Source of the DNA: Rheum nobile
Taxonomy: Eukaryota > Streptophyta > Magnoliopsida > Caryophyllales > Polygonaceae
Length of the DNA stretch: 64,000 nucleotides
Direction: 5' to 3'
Assembly: GCA_027886185.1 (NCBI GenBank)
Contig: WOAB01000103.1
Coordinates: 3,748,001-3,812,000 of the forward strand
The translations under genes were made by a program, and so were the position numbers. The notes beneath the pieces were generated by a model. That model was not told the DNA's origin and searched no databases. It worked only from the letters and a program-made list of their open reading frames with translations. Each line of letters begins with the position of its first letter. Position 1 is the first letter of the stretch. Positions 9,841 through 21,450 of the stretch are shown here, in pieces.

Positions 9841-10709
9841 AGCCTATAACGTGATGCGCGTTTTGGAATTAAATAAGATAAGTGCCGTCGTAGCACATGA
9901 TTAATATACCTTGGGCGAGTAGTGCAGCTAAGTGTAGTGCAGCTAGGAAAGCTCGTCTTGACTTTGATCAGAGTAAAGTTCTCTTTCCAATCTGGATTCG
10001 CCCTGGGGCGGTGAGGTTGGTCGTGAACCGAAACATCAAGTTGTTTTTAAACGCTTGTATGAAATCATTAATGTTCCCCAACATTTGTCATGTTTCCGAT
10101 AAGACTCATTTCGTTGGAGTCTTCTTTTGGGTTGATTGCTGTAAGACTCGGTCTTTCAGAATCTTCTCTTGATCATGCTGCTTGATATATTCCAGTAGGA
10201 GTATGGTGGTTGACTATCGTCATCGCTTATAATTCGAGAAACGATGAGTCTAACCTAATACGACTACTTCGAACCACTCTGCTTTGTACCCTTGCGTAGT
10301 CTTTCATTAGACTAACCAACCGTAATTGTTCCTTGCATGGTTGGCTGGTGTCATCCGTTCGATTCGGCACATCAGATAGGAATCCGAGAAACAAAGGCTA
10401 GAACGACTATAAAGGCAAACAATGTTTTAATGGATTTATCAGGTTGCGATCCTTGGCGGGTGATCATTACGATCAAGACCCTTGTTTTTATACTTTGCAA
10501 AGACTTCCGCTAAATACTCTGTTTTGTCCTATGGGGATTGGGATGTAATCCCCAGACATATGTTTTAATTAAAGGTTTTGATGTTTATATCTTAACCGTT
10601 GTTTATAAATTGTGTTTAAACCAGTAAAGCCTGGGGTGGCTTTGGTGTGGAAACCGAGGTCACTGGCGGTAATACATTTCCAAATAGGTTAAAATTTGGG
10701 AGTGTTACA

Positions 10710-11424
10710 ATGTTAATGTTATTTTTATATTCGATGAATCAAAATAGTAATTCTATAATGTTATTGTGTACTTCAATGTGTTTGTTAGTTTTGTTAAAGA
10801 ATTAATAACTTTCTTATCAGTTTTTTACATTTATAGTATTTTTTTTTTTTACATTTCTAGCAATTAATAACTTTTATGAGTAAGAAAATTGAGGTATTTG
10901 GAGTCTAGTTAGCAATTAATAACTTTTTTACATCCTAGCCCTTGGACTTCAACCTCACCTTCTCCCTCACATTTGTCTTCAATTTTCACTTGCTAGTGTT
11001 CGAAGCGAGTTTGGAGAAGATGGAGGTGTTGTAGTAGAAGGCAGAGATCAAAGGTTGAAAACAATGAGTGGGAATGAGATCCAAACTCGAGCCTAACAAG
11101 AGGTATGAGAACCAATACCTACTGGTACGAGGAATCGGGTTCAAAAATTAAAAAAAATCACCAACAAAACAATGGGCTTGTTTGGTAATCATGTCACTAT
11201 AGATTAGTGAAACTCTTTTTTTTCAGGTTTTCAAAATTTAGTTGGCATTTTTAGAATTAAGATGATTACTAGTATATATATAATTTTTTTTGATAAGGTA
11301 AGAATTCGATTTATCCCATACATGTATGGGGTAAATCGATAGGTCGATAAATTGGCATCCGGACACACCAGTATGAGAACAAACAACAAAACAAGCAAAA
11401 AAAATACAACAAAGCAAAAAAAAA
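10710..11424. other. Unassigned AT-rich DNA
   Basis: No gene is supported. A near-perfect 32-bp palindrome is centred on ATACATGTAT at 11307-11338. A short block near 11170-11190 (CAATGGGCTTGTTTGGTAA) resembles, inverted, a stretch near 12735-12760 beyond the foldback element, so an older small transposon may enclose it. Confidence 0.45.
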
Positions 11425-12557
11425 GGGGTTTTTGCAGGAAATCATCCGCTATATGTCACTTTCGGCACTAAACCACCCGGATTTAACCTATTGATTTTAA
11501 ACCACCCAAAAGTGACACTTTTGTTACATTCGACCACCCATGGACGGATTCCGTTAAAATTTCCGTCCAAATGTGTGAAAAGACTATTTTGCCCCTTGTT
11601 TTTTTGTGAAATTACAGGAATAGTTTTGGGGAAATTGCAATCTGGCCCTCTAGTTTTTGGTTTGTGGCAAAATAGTCCTCAAACATATTTTCATAATTAC
11701 AAAAATTGCCTAAACTTATTATTTTTAATATTCTGAGTTGATAGTATATTTTAACCCCAAATTAAAGTGTAGAAAAATTAACTTAGGTTAAAATAGGCTT
11801 AAGTTATTATTCTTATGAATTTGACCATATTTAAATATGTAACAAAAATGTAAAATTTGATTTAAATATTTCAAGTCAAAATTTATAAGTTTTATATAAA
11901 TTATAATTAATATAAGGTTAATCATAAAATTTGAATTAAAGATTAACCTTATATTAATTATAATTAATATAACGTTATAATTAATTTAATTAATTTATAA
12001 GTTATAAGTTTTATATAAATTATAATTAATATAAGGTTAAATTCATAAGAATAATTAATATAAGGTTAATCTTATATTAATTATAATTAATATAAGGTTA
12101 ATCTTTAATTATAATTAATAAGAATAATTTTACATTTTTGTTACATATTTAAATATGGTCAAATTCATAAGAATAATAACTTAAGCCTATTTTAACCTAA
12201 GTTAATTTTTCTACACTTTAATTTGGGGTTAAAATATACTATCAACTCAGAATATTAAAAATAATAAGTTTGGGCAATTTTTATAATTATGAAAATTTGC
12301 TTGAGGACTATTCTGCCACAAACCAAAAACTAGAGGGCCAGATTGCAATTTCCTCAAAACTATTACTGTAATTTCACAGAAAACCAAGAGGCAAAATAGT
12401 CTTTTCACACATTTGGACGGAAATTTTAACGGAATCCGTCCATGGGTGGTCGAATGTAACAAAAGTGTCACTTTTGGGTGGTTTAAAATCAATAGGTTAA
12501 ATCCGGGTGGTTTAGTGCCGAAAGTGACATATAGCGGGTGGTTCCCTGCAAAAACCC
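11425..12557. mobile_element. Mutator-like foldback element with long terminal inverted repeats
   Basis: The ends are GGGGTTTTTGCAGG and its inverse CCTGCAAAAACCC. Inverted arms of roughly 430 bp (about 11425-11860 and 12127-12557) match closely by eye, including mirrored blocks such as GGACGGATTCCGTTAAAATT. They enclose about 270 bp of AT-rich sequence made of repeated ATTAATATAAGGTTAAT and its inverse. The flanks are runs of A (11416-11424 and 12558-12566), consistent with a 9-bp Mutator duplication but too simple to prove it. There is no transposase, so it is non-autonomous. Confidence 0.82.
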
Positions 12558-13736
12558 AAAAAAAAAACCTAATACAATCTTGGAAGAGAAGTGAATAAAG
12601 TACTAAGAGACGTCACCGGATAACGGATCAGACAGAAAAGTGCAGAATGGACCACCATGACTACTAGTATATGATTCTAAAGCAATTATAATCATAGAAA
12701 AAAATTAAAAAATACTTTATAAATAAAAAATCATAGGGTTAGCAAACGAGCCCATTGGTTTTGGATTTTGATTCAACAACCTGATTCCTAGCCCGGATAA
12801 CCATATGATTTCTTATGGGTTTGATTGATACCCCACAAAAACACATAACCAAAACATGTGATTCTTCATTCCCCGTTCTCACCAACCACTCCCTAAGGCC
12901 ATGTTTGGTAAGAATTTAGTATCAGGACTGGCATGTGTCTCATGAGTATCGTGATGGAGCCTTATATTGAATGTTTGTATGGATTTCCGAATCAAGTTGA
13001 ATCAGAACTTGTTGCTTGAAATGGGTCATACCCATCGATCTACGGTCGGGTATCAAAGGTTCACGATCTTGCAAGATTGAGCAACTCGGGGAAAACAAGG
13101 TGGGTCCTACTCCGGTAATCACCACATATCTCAACATATTATCTTTGAAACCATAGATCACTTATATATGATCTACTAACACAACCTTCACATCGATAGC
13201 TATAAGTCAAATTCACGACCTTCTTAAAGATAGTAACCAGTAAACCAGTCTTTACCAATTGTCAATTGAATCAAAATGTGTAAGGCTTGCTCAAATTTCT
13301 ACCTACTAATAGTTTCAAAACACGATTCCTGATTTCAATCCATACCCTCAATTTTAACCAAATCTCATCTGATTATCTCCACATATCAATGTTCAAAGCA
13401 TATTGTACCTGCGCCAATTTGAATTTATACAGACCTAGCTTACTTAAACACAAAGACATACAAGGAAAGTGAGTTATGCATCAAAAGGTGTCTATCCTTT
13501 TCCATCTTTGACAAAGATCTCACTCTGAAAAAGTAAAAGAATAACTCACAGTACAAGCATGGAGATAACACCAAACAGAAGAAAGGTGTTGAATTAAATT
13601 CTATTTCATCCAATAGCACATACTCAGCACAGTAGCTCCAAAAAAGGGTCATCATAAACCCAACCAAAAAAAATGCACACCTAAATAACACTAAAATACT
13701 GGATCAACGCACTCATAAAGACAGAGACTTTGAATT
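12558..13736. other. Unassigned DNA between foldback element and Copia A
   Basis: I see no retrotransposon domain, RNA gene or convincing exon. Short ORFs (for example 12940-13161 on the minus strand) match nothing I recognise. A GGCCATGTTTGGTAAGAA stretch near 12897 resembles ends common in plant MITEs. Confidence 0.4.
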
Positions 13737-14579
13737 TGTAAATGTTGTAATCTATAGTTTGTATCTATGTAAATAGCAAATGGTAGATCGAACCAAGAGA
13801 AACACAGAACCGGGTAGAACAGTAGGTGAACCGGGTTCGAGGCAAGTGAACCGGGCTCAACACACTACAAGACTGAACCGGGTTCAGTGAGCAACCCCGG
13901 CTTAGCCGGTTGGAAGGCTTGAGCTCGGGTTTGTCTTTCTTACATCGGATTGGGCCGAAATGAAGAGAGGCCCAAATCAATGAGTCTGGCCCATCTTTGC
14001 TCCACGTCTGATACGTGGCCATTTAAGTGAAACGCTGCGTTGCGTCTTGTAGCTCTCCCTTGACCTAGCTTTATAAGCTCTTTTGGCAAGAGCTAGGGTT
14101 TCAGTTGTTCCTAGAGTCGTTTCCACTCACAAAGAGAAAAAGAGAGAAAAGAGAGAGAAGAGAGGAGATCGCCTCGCTCGCGGTGGCTTACAAGGTGGTT
14201 GTCCAGTTCCGGCGGTGTTTCCTGGAGTTTGCAGTGGCGAGTTCGCAGAAGCTTCTATCTCGAAGCTTCTCAGCCTGATTGGGGGGCGAATCCCTTTCAC
14301 TCGTCTTCCTTCTTCGTCTCTTTGTTTTTGTCTCTTGCTTTCCTGGTTCTCTGTGTGTTTTGCCGTTCTTGTAACTTGGTTTGTAACCTTGCTAAACCTC
14401 TGGAAATTAGTGCATGCTTGGGGTGAGTCTCCCCGCTGAGACTCCGCAGAGTAGACTTTGCCGAAATACGTAAACATATCATGTGTCCTTGTTGCTTTAC
14501 GATTCTTTAGTTGTGATTTCGACTTGCAAATCGTGCGATTGTGGTTTGGATCTGTCGGATCTGTTTACTGAGATTTACA
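13737..14579 (+). repeat. 5' LTR of Copia A
   Basis: 843 bp, TGTAAATG...TTTACA, matching 32313-33175. The other copy has a short extra tandem unit near 32400-32455 (GTGAACCGGGTT-like). A weak TATA (TTATAAG) lies near 14071. ORFs on both strands at about 14083-14480 are LTR leader sequence, not genes. Confidence 0.9.
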
Positions 14580-14582
14580 AAG

Positions 14583-14595
14583 TGGTATCAGAGCC
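14583..14595 (+). other. tRNA-iMet primer-binding site of Copia A
   Basis: TGGTATCAGAGCC, complementary to the 3' end of initiator tRNA-Met, 3 bp after the LTR. Confidence 0.9.
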
Positions 14596-14855
14596 TCATT
14601 CTCTGTGTTTGCTTTGTTTTCTGTGATTTGTGATTTCTTGTTACTTGATCTAGTTGGTTGAGCAAGATTTCGCTTCTAGGGTTTACTATTGGATAGTTGA
14701 GTTTCTTGCATGCGGCAAGCTTGATATCCGTGTGTTTGACCCTTGACTGAAGTTCTATATTTCTTGATATTGGAACTCTAGAGTTGGTTTCTGTAAAACT
14801 CCTTTGTAGAGCTTATTACTGACTGTCTTGATTGATTGTGGTGATGGCATAATAC

Positions 14856-16114
14856 ATGAGGTTGAAACCCTTTGATGGTAACAGTGACTTCGCCATGTGG
14901 AAGGTGAAGATGAAGGCGATCCTTATAAAAGAAAAATGTTACAAGGTTGTGGTTGATGAATGGCCTGCTGAGATCTCTGCTGATGCCAAAAAGGATATGC
15001 AAGATCTGGCCCATTCTGAAATAATGATCAGATTGACTGATGACGTAGCTCGTCAGGTGGTGAGTCATGCTAAACCTAAAACCTTATGGGATACCCTTGA
15101 AACTATTTTCTTGAAAAAATCATTGCCTAGCCGCATATCTCTGTTATGCAAACTGTTTACTTTCAAAATGGATGTGCATATGACTGTTCAAGAGAACTTT
15201 GATATCTTTCTGAAAATGACACAAGACTTACAAAGATGTGATGATGAGATTAAGGAAACTCATCAAGATGTGTTATTGTTGAATTCTTTGCCTGCTCAAT
15301 TTGATACCCTGAAAGATGTGATACAATATGGCCATGATGAACTTACTATGGCTAAAATCACTGAGGCTATCATTCAAAAAAATGAATCTCTGAAAGTGTT
15401 TAAGATCAAGAATGGGTCTAAAACTAAGACTAAAAATGAAGTCATGATGGCTAAGGGTAAATACAAAAATAAGAAGAAAGGAAAGAAGTTCAAGAAAGAT
15501 AACAACTCTGAGAAACAGCATGATAATGACACTTCTAATGTTAAGTGTTTCTACTGTGGGAAGTTGGGTCATTATGCTTCTGACTGTCATAAAAATAAAA
15601 GAGATGAGAAGAACAAAGAGAAAAATAATAAGGAATCTCAGAATATTTTTTCTAATGTGTGTGAAGCTTGTCATCAGTATGATAATGAACTCCTTGTTGC
15701 TAGCTCTATGTTTGATTGTGACTCCTGGATCCTGGATTCAGGATGCACTATGCATGCTACTCCTAATAAGTATTTCTTTAGCTCTTTGAATCTGCATGAT
15801 GGGGGGAAGGTCATGTTAGGTGATCATACCTCCCTGTCTATTAAGGGTGTAGGAAGTGTTCCTCTTAGGATGCATGATGGAAAAATTAGAGGTCTGTAGA
15901 ATGTTAGGTGGGTGCCAAACTTAAGGAGAAATTTATTGTCTGAATCTGCTTTTGATGATTTGAATTGTCATATTAACACTTTCAATGGGATAAGGGAAGT
16001 CATTAGAAATAATATTGTCCTTATAAAGAGCATTAAAAAGGGAGGTCTTTACTATGCTAGCTATTGCTACTCCTGAATTGAATTTCTCAAATGAAACTGT
16101 CAATCATGATAATT
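14856..16114 (+). pseudogene. gag-protease part of Copia A
   Basis: Copia gag begins RLKPFDGNSDFAMWKVKM and continues through the UBN2-type domain (LCKLFTFKMDVHMTVQENFD). A lysine-rich stretch follows, then a CX2CX4HX4C zinc knuckle (CFYCGKLGHYASDC). The protease begins WILDSGCTMHATPNKYFF, with the DSG active site. A stop follows IRGL at 15897-15899 and the frame continues beyond it (NVRWVPNL). An upstream ATG two codons from a TAA suggests the true start is also mutated. The sequence breaks at 16114, where the Tekay element inserted. Confidence 0.87.
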
Positions 16115-16365
16115 TGTGATACCCCGTATTTTTGTAAGGTTATTCTGGGAATTATGGAATTTTCCCGAGTACCCGTTGTGTACGTCGGATTTAATTCAGG
16201 TAGCTTGAGACATTCTGTAATGTGCTCTGTATCTGTAAGATTTTTCTCAGTGAAATAATATACAGACATCATGCCTTGGAGTTTAATTGTCGTTCGCGTA
16301 CGATAATTTTTATCCCGGTTTAACGTCAGGTTCGTTCAAAGCTGAATGGGCGGGAAAAGGGGGAA

Positions 16366-16910
16366 ACGGCGACCGCCGTTCAGAAACGGCGACCGCCGTG
16401 GTTGGGCCCGAGAAGTCAGCGTGTCAGCTTCTAGCTGGCCGCGACAGGCCTAGCGACGGCGACCGCCGCATTTACGGCGACCGCCGTGTGCCCGCCGCAG
16501 GCAAAATCACGGCGACCGCCGTGATTGTCCAGTGGGCTTTGCCCGTCGGTCGCCGGCGTCGTTCGAGGCGCGCCGTTGCGTCGTTTTCCGCGTCTTAGGG
16601 TTTGTTGGGTACTCCTTGGGGTTTGCCTATATATAGAGGAGCTTGGGCATGGGTTTTGGGTCATCTACAACCCCGAATCGCTGCCAAAATTCTCCCTCAA
16701 AGTGAGTTGAGTTTCGTCGGTTTTCTTGTGCTCGCCGGAGGTGTTATGGTGTGTTTCCAGAGTGCCTTTGTGAAGCTTTTGGTTAGCCTTGGAGGTTAGA
16801 AGCCAAAGCAAGTCGAGGGAGGCCGAACCGCTCGTGTTGGGGTGAGATTTCTCTCGTTTCAGTCGGCCGTGTTCTTCACGGCGACCGCCGCCAAGAACGG
16901 CGACCGCCGC
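16366..16910 (+). repeat. GC-rich palindromic motif array, Tekay family 2 (5' LTR)
   Basis: Seven copies of ACGGCGACCGCCGT or the same with a final C: 16366, 16386, 16456, 16474, 16509, 16878 and 16897 (each 14 bp). Arms ACGGC/GCCGT flank the centre GACC. Confidence 0.93.
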
Positions 16911-17534
16911 CAGAGCCCAGAACGCCTTCGTGGCTTTGGCTTGGTTGGTTGTCGTCGTGGCGTCTTTCCTTTCGTGTTCTTTCGCCGTGTTTAGATTCGT
17001 ACTGTTTATGTCGGATCTAACTTAGGGTTCCTTTTATGGGTCGACTCGAAGGTTGTTGTGCTGTCGGAACTATACCGTGTCGAGCCCGGAATCCAGTTGA
17101 CGTCGTTAGACTATTCTGCGGATTAAGGAAAGTGGCGGTTCGCTCTTGCTCATTCATTCCATATTTACATTGATTATCAGTAGTTTATCTGAGTAATTAA
17201 TTTGGAATGAATATTCTGTTTGTCTGGAAACGGTTTTGTTAAACTGTTTTGAAAATCATATAATAGGTTGTATATCTGTTAGAACAACGCTATTATCTGT
17301 GATTGCCTTTCGGGCCTTTATGTGGATTTATCCAGTAACCGTTGTTGTGCTGTACTATTTAGTTAGCACTAGTGGCTAGGAACGCTATGTACCTTGAGGG
17401 GGTTTAGCTGTTTCTTTATAACTGGTACTTGGTGGTTCGTCCCCAGTACTTTCTCTTTGGTCATGACCATACCCTTTCACAGGGTAGGCGCACTTCGCTA
17501 GTGCCAAATCTTTCAGGGTTCATCCCTTCTATAA

Positions 17535-17600
17535 CTCTTGTGAGGAGATCTGATATCTCTTGTGAGGAGATCCGATATCTCTTGTGTGGAGATGTAAAAG
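17535..17600 (+). repeat. 22-bp tandem repeat, Tekay family 2 (5' LTR)
   Basis: Units beginning CTCTTGTGAGGAGATC start at 17535, 17557 and 17579. They end just before the block AAGCTTATAACGTAATGC, which is where family 1 has its own, different tandem repeat. The same array is in the 3' LTR near 23839-23900. Confidence 0.88.
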
Positions 17601-18160
17601 CTTATAACGTAATGCTCGTTTTGGAATTTAATAAGATAAGTGCCCGAGTGCACATGATTAATATACCTTGGGCGAGTAGTGCAGCTAAGTTATAGTGCAG
17701 CTAGGAAAACTCGTCTCGACTTTGATCATAGTACGTTCTCTTTCCAATCTGAATTCGCTGTGTGCGATGAGGTTGGTCGTGAACCGAAGCATCTCAGTCA
17801 ACTTTTAAATCATTGTTGAATGATTCTGTAATATTCCAGATTTGTCATTACTTCCTTAAAGACTCATTTCCGTTGGAGTCTTCTTTCGAGTCGATTTCTG
17901 TGAAGATTCAGTCTTCCAGAATCTTCTCTTGTGCATACCTCTTGTTTATTCCAGTAGGAATATGATGGTTGACTACCGTTATCGGTTATTATCTGAGAAG
18001 CGATGAGTCTAACCTAATATGACTGCTTCGAACCAGTCTGTTTTGTACCCTTGCTAGTCTATTCAGTTAGACTAATCAACCAATGTTTTCCCTTGCATGG
18101 TTGGCTGGTGTCATCCGTTCGATTCGGCACATCAGATAGAGTGAAGATTTGAGGAGACTA

Positions 18161-18437
18161 TGTCTAGAAAGACTAATTCATTTCCCGTTGCCCCGTTAGA
18201 TATGGGTGCATTCTGTTCTTTTCAGAGGAACCCGGGAGAAGCCGAGGTGGTTTCACCATCTCTAGTTAGGCTTGATTCCCAGTTCGCTCGTTGTGAGTTG
18301 AGGTTGTAGAACCTAGTAACTCGGTTCGAGTCCATCAATAGAAATTACCAAGTTGATCTATTCTAAGTTGATTTTATTACAATAATTATATCAAAATGAT
18401 ACTAAAGTGATAAAATCCTTGGAATTTGATCGGTAAA
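18161..18437 (+). other. Unassigned segment replacing the LTR end and PBS
   Basis: The sequence does not match the missing LTR end. It opens with a short ATG reading (MSRKTNSFPVAPLDMG) that stops after about 50 codons. It may be element leader sequence or foreign filler DNA at the deletion. Confidence 0.4.
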
Positions 18438-19769
18438 CAGATGGTGAACACGAGGAACACTATCCGTACTGGTGCTGGGCCAAGCAATGACCCCAGACTA
18501 AATCCGAGGAATGTTGCAGACCCATCAGAAGAGCGTGAGTCTGTCTTTCATAATAATCCTGGAGGCAACGACCCAGCTAGGGACAATGCTCCAAGGATAT
18601 TTGATAAAGCAGCTATTGCAGAAATTCGGGGAATCGTCATGCAAGCGATTGCCGATGCGTTACGCCCGAATGTGCATCAGGCACAAGGAGTGCCAGTATC
18701 TCGAGAAGTTCCGAGGTTTGAGGAACAAGAGAACCATGTGCTATAGGGAGGGGTGATCAGGAATAGAGGGGAGTATGGCCGAGCCCTGAAGGCTGTTAAC
18801 TCCATGAGGCCTGACAACTTCGATGGGAAAGGAGAGCCAGTCAAGGTGGCTCATTGGTTTTCCCACATGGAGAGGCTATTCCGCAATGTTGAGTGCACTG
18901 AAGCTGAGAAGGTGCATATAGCCTCTCTTCAGTTAAAGGAAGAAGCCAGCGAATGGTGGGAGAGTACCGGCTTAGCTGATAGCCCGGTATTGACCTGGTC
19001 TATGTTTAAGACCAAGATGACTGATCGTTTCTTCTCTCGTGCTATGAGGGAGGAGAAACACAAGGAGTTTCTGTATCCGCAAACGGATGGATTAAAGGTG
19101 ACCGAGCTTGCAACCAAATTCAATCATCTAATGCGGTACGCTGGACCTGAGATATCCAGTGAAGCATAGAAGATCTGGTATTTCCACGAGTGGATGAGTC
19201 CAGACATCAAGCAGATGGTGGTGCACCACACATGCTCTACTCTGGAGCAGTATGTGGATACAGCCTACAAGCTAGAGGTGACTCTGGAGGAGTCGACCAA
19301 GAAGCGTAACAGCCAGAGGCAAGTACAGTACCAGCCTCAGGCAAGTGGGTTCAAACGCCCCACGCCACCATGAGATTTTGCCAAATCTGGCCGAGCAAGA
19401 ACGGATAAGACTCATGATGAGTCTACGCAACGTTCTGGCCAAGGCAATAATCCGATTCAGTGCTACAACTGCGGTACGCACGGACACAAGAGCAATGAAT
19501 GTCTGAAGGACAAAAAGACATACTTTGACTGCGGAAAGGAGGGTCATATGCAGGCGTTCTGTCAGCGGAGGAATGTGAAAGGAGCTGAGTCACGGCAAGG
19601 GTCTGTTAATCAGAACAACCGACCCAAGTTCAGTCTGGTGGAAGCTCCTAGCCCTTCAATGCAGACGACTGCGCAGAACAAAGGGAAAGCCCCGATGGCT
19701 TCAGGAAGTCAAGGTCAACGCCTATACGTGATGCGTGAGGCGGATGGACCCTATGCTCCTAATGCTTAG
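18438..19769 (+). pseudogene. gag remnant, Tekay family 2
   Basis: Starts MVNTRNTIRTGAGPSNDP, typical of Tekay gag. The gag domain is recognisable: FDGKGEPVKVAHWFSHMERL, then EEASEWWESTGL and FFSRAMREEKHKEF. Stops interrupt it at 18744-18746 and 19167-19169, and again near 19371. Near 19462-19560 are two zinc knuckles, CYNCGTHGHKSNEC and a second whose first Cys is Phe-Asp (YFDCGKEGHMQAFC). Confidence 0.85.
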
Positions 19770-20279
19770 AGTACTTTGTATCTGCATTACACTTTTGTTA
19801 ATGTGTTCTTGATGTGGGTGCTACCCAGACTTTCATTTTTGGATGGTTGTAAGTTAAGTGGTGTGTGCAACGAGGTTGTGAACCTTTTGTTGTAACTCTT
19901 CTTATATATGAACCTTTGGTTTATACCAAGTTATGTTTTGTTGCTTGTTGATGGGGTAAGGTCTTGTGTTCGAGACTCACCAACAACCTCTGAGGAGATG
20001 GCTGCCTATTAATTAGGTGGAGCTACCAAGGGTGGGTTGAGATATATGGACAGCGGCTCATGGCAACAGAGGACGCTGGTAATGGCTGGGCCTGGACTCG
20101 GAGCCACTAGTGAGTCGTCTGTGAACCATGTAGTGGGAACCAATCGTCTGTCGGATTGTCGATTACCATTAAGGGTAAGAAATTCAAAGCGATTTGACCT
20201 AAATAACCATGGTCCCATACGATAATTATTCTCGGTATGGATTGACGGAAGCGTCATAAGGCAGTGATCGACTTCAGTT
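19770..20279 (+). pseudogene. Decayed protease region, Tekay family 2
   Basis: Only scraps are readable, such as the region matching VGTNRLSD (near 20130), homologous to VGTKRLSEF in the family-3 copy. No intact active site is found and frames change repeatedly. Confidence 0.55.
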
Positions 20280-21450
20280 TTGTTATTCCTGTGGTTAGAG
20301 GATTTCCGGGTGTCTTTCCAGAAGATATTCCTGGATACCCTGAATCGTGTCGTGGAGTTTGCAATTGATCTCGAGTCGTGTACCACGCCGATCTCTGAGG
20401 CACCGTACCGGATGGCTCCTGTTGAGATGCAAGAGTTGAAGAAGCAACTCAAGGATCTTCTTGACAAAAGTTATATAAAGCTGAGTGCATCACCTTGATT
20501 AGGAGTGCCCTAGTTTTATGTGTTAAAAAGAAAGATGGACCGTTTCGACTTTATTTTGACTTTCGAGAGTTGAATAAAGTCACGATCAAGAGCAATAATT
20601 TGTTGCCAAGGAGTGATGATCTGTTGGATCAACTACAGGGAGCAAAAGTTTTCTCCAAGATCGACCTGAGATCTGGTTTTCATCAGCTCAGGATTCGTGA
20701 GGATGATATTCCGAGGATTGCGTTTCGGACAAGAGATGGTCACTACTAGTTTGTAGTCATGCCATCTGGGCTTACGAATGCTCCAGCAGTTTTCATGAAC
20801 CTAGTGCATCGATGTTTTAGGCCAATACTTGAATAAGTTCATAGTGGTCTTCATCAATGGCATTTTGATATTTTCCCGAGCAAGGAAGCTCACAGGGAAC
20901 ATCTGTGGAGCTTTATCGGTCCTTAGACCAAATCGGTTGTACGCAAAGTGGGCTAAGTGCGATTGTTGGATCTAGAAGTGGCTTCTTAGGCCATGTGATC
21001 AATAAGAATGAGGTTATGGTTATTCCCCAGAAGAGTGAATCAGTAGTAGTTTGAAAGCGGCCTCAGGGTGTGAGCGAGGTGCGCAGTTTCCCAGAGCTTG
21101 CTGAGCATTATAGACGGTTCATGGAAGGATTTTTCTAAGATCACTCCACCTATGACCAGTCTGTTCCGCAAGGGCAACAAGAAGTTGTCTGGGATGACAA
21201 GTGCAAGACCAGTTTTCAAGAAGTTGAAACAGTGTCTGACTTATGCACCAGTTTTGGCATTGTCGGAAAGAATGATGGCTATATGGTCTATAGTTAATGC
21301 TTCGAGAAATGGGTTGGGATGTGTCTTTGATGCAGAAAGGAAAGGATATTGCATACGCATATAGACAATTGAAAACCTATGAAGCAAACTAACCAACACA
21401 TGACCTAGAACTAGTAGCAATAGTATTTGTATTGGAAACTGAGGTTACTT
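20280..21450 (+). pseudogene. Decayed RT-RNase H, Tekay family 2
   Basis: RT blocks are readable in pieces: APYRMAPVEMQELKKQLKDL, then KKDGPFRLYFDFRELNKVTI and VFSKIDLRSGFHQLRI. The catalytic box region reads FINGILIF, so the Asp pair is lost. There are stops (for example at 20748) and several frameshifts into the RNase H remnant. Confidence 0.8.

Larger units (their letters stand above)
6598..10709 (+). mobile_element. 5'-truncated Tekay chromovirus, family 1
   Basis: Order on the plus strand: part of RT, RNase H, a remnant of integrase with the C-terminal chromodomain, purine tract, 3' LTR. The 5' LTR, gag, protease and the first part of RT are missing, and the integrase core is deleted. 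The chromodomain-like end and the TGTAATATCCC LTR start are typical of the Tekay (Del) lineage. The left break carries a 13-bp inverted patch of RT sequence (6598-6610). Confidence 0.85.
8318..10709 (+). repeat. 3' LTR, Tekay family 1
   Basis: 2392 bp from TGTAATATCCC to GTGTTACA. A TATA-like TTTAAATAG lies near 8750. Blocks such as GTAGTGCAGCTAAG and the AGACTCGGTCTTTCAGAATC region are shared with the family-2 LTRs, so the families are relatives. It contains a GC-rich motif array (8578-9100) and a short tandem repeat (9751-9840). Confidence 0.88.
16115..18160 (+). repeat. 5' LTR, Tekay family 2 (3' end missing)
   Basis: 2046 bp, collinear with 22419-24464 at a constant offset of 6304. Similarity stops after GAGGAGACTA, so the U5 end and the adjoining PBS are gone. 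A TATA box (CTATATATAG) is at 16628-16637. Confidence 0.9.

Noticed and set aside
11491..12598. Pair of near-identical ORFs (11491-11736 plus, 12247-12492 minus)
   Set aside because: They are mirror images because they lie in the two inverted arms of the foldback element; no protein domain.
12940..13161. Minus-strand ORF as a possible exon fragment
   Set aside because: 73 codons with no motif I recognise, no splice context, composition typical of random open frames.
14083..14480. ORFs of over 100 codons on both strands, also near 32700-33020
   Set aside because: They lie inside the two LTRs of Copia A, differ in frame between copies and match no family.
16287..16664. ORFs through the family-2 motif array (also at 22591-22968)
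   Set aside because: Arg/Ala/Gly-rich translations of the repeats in both directions; they sit around the LTR promoter.
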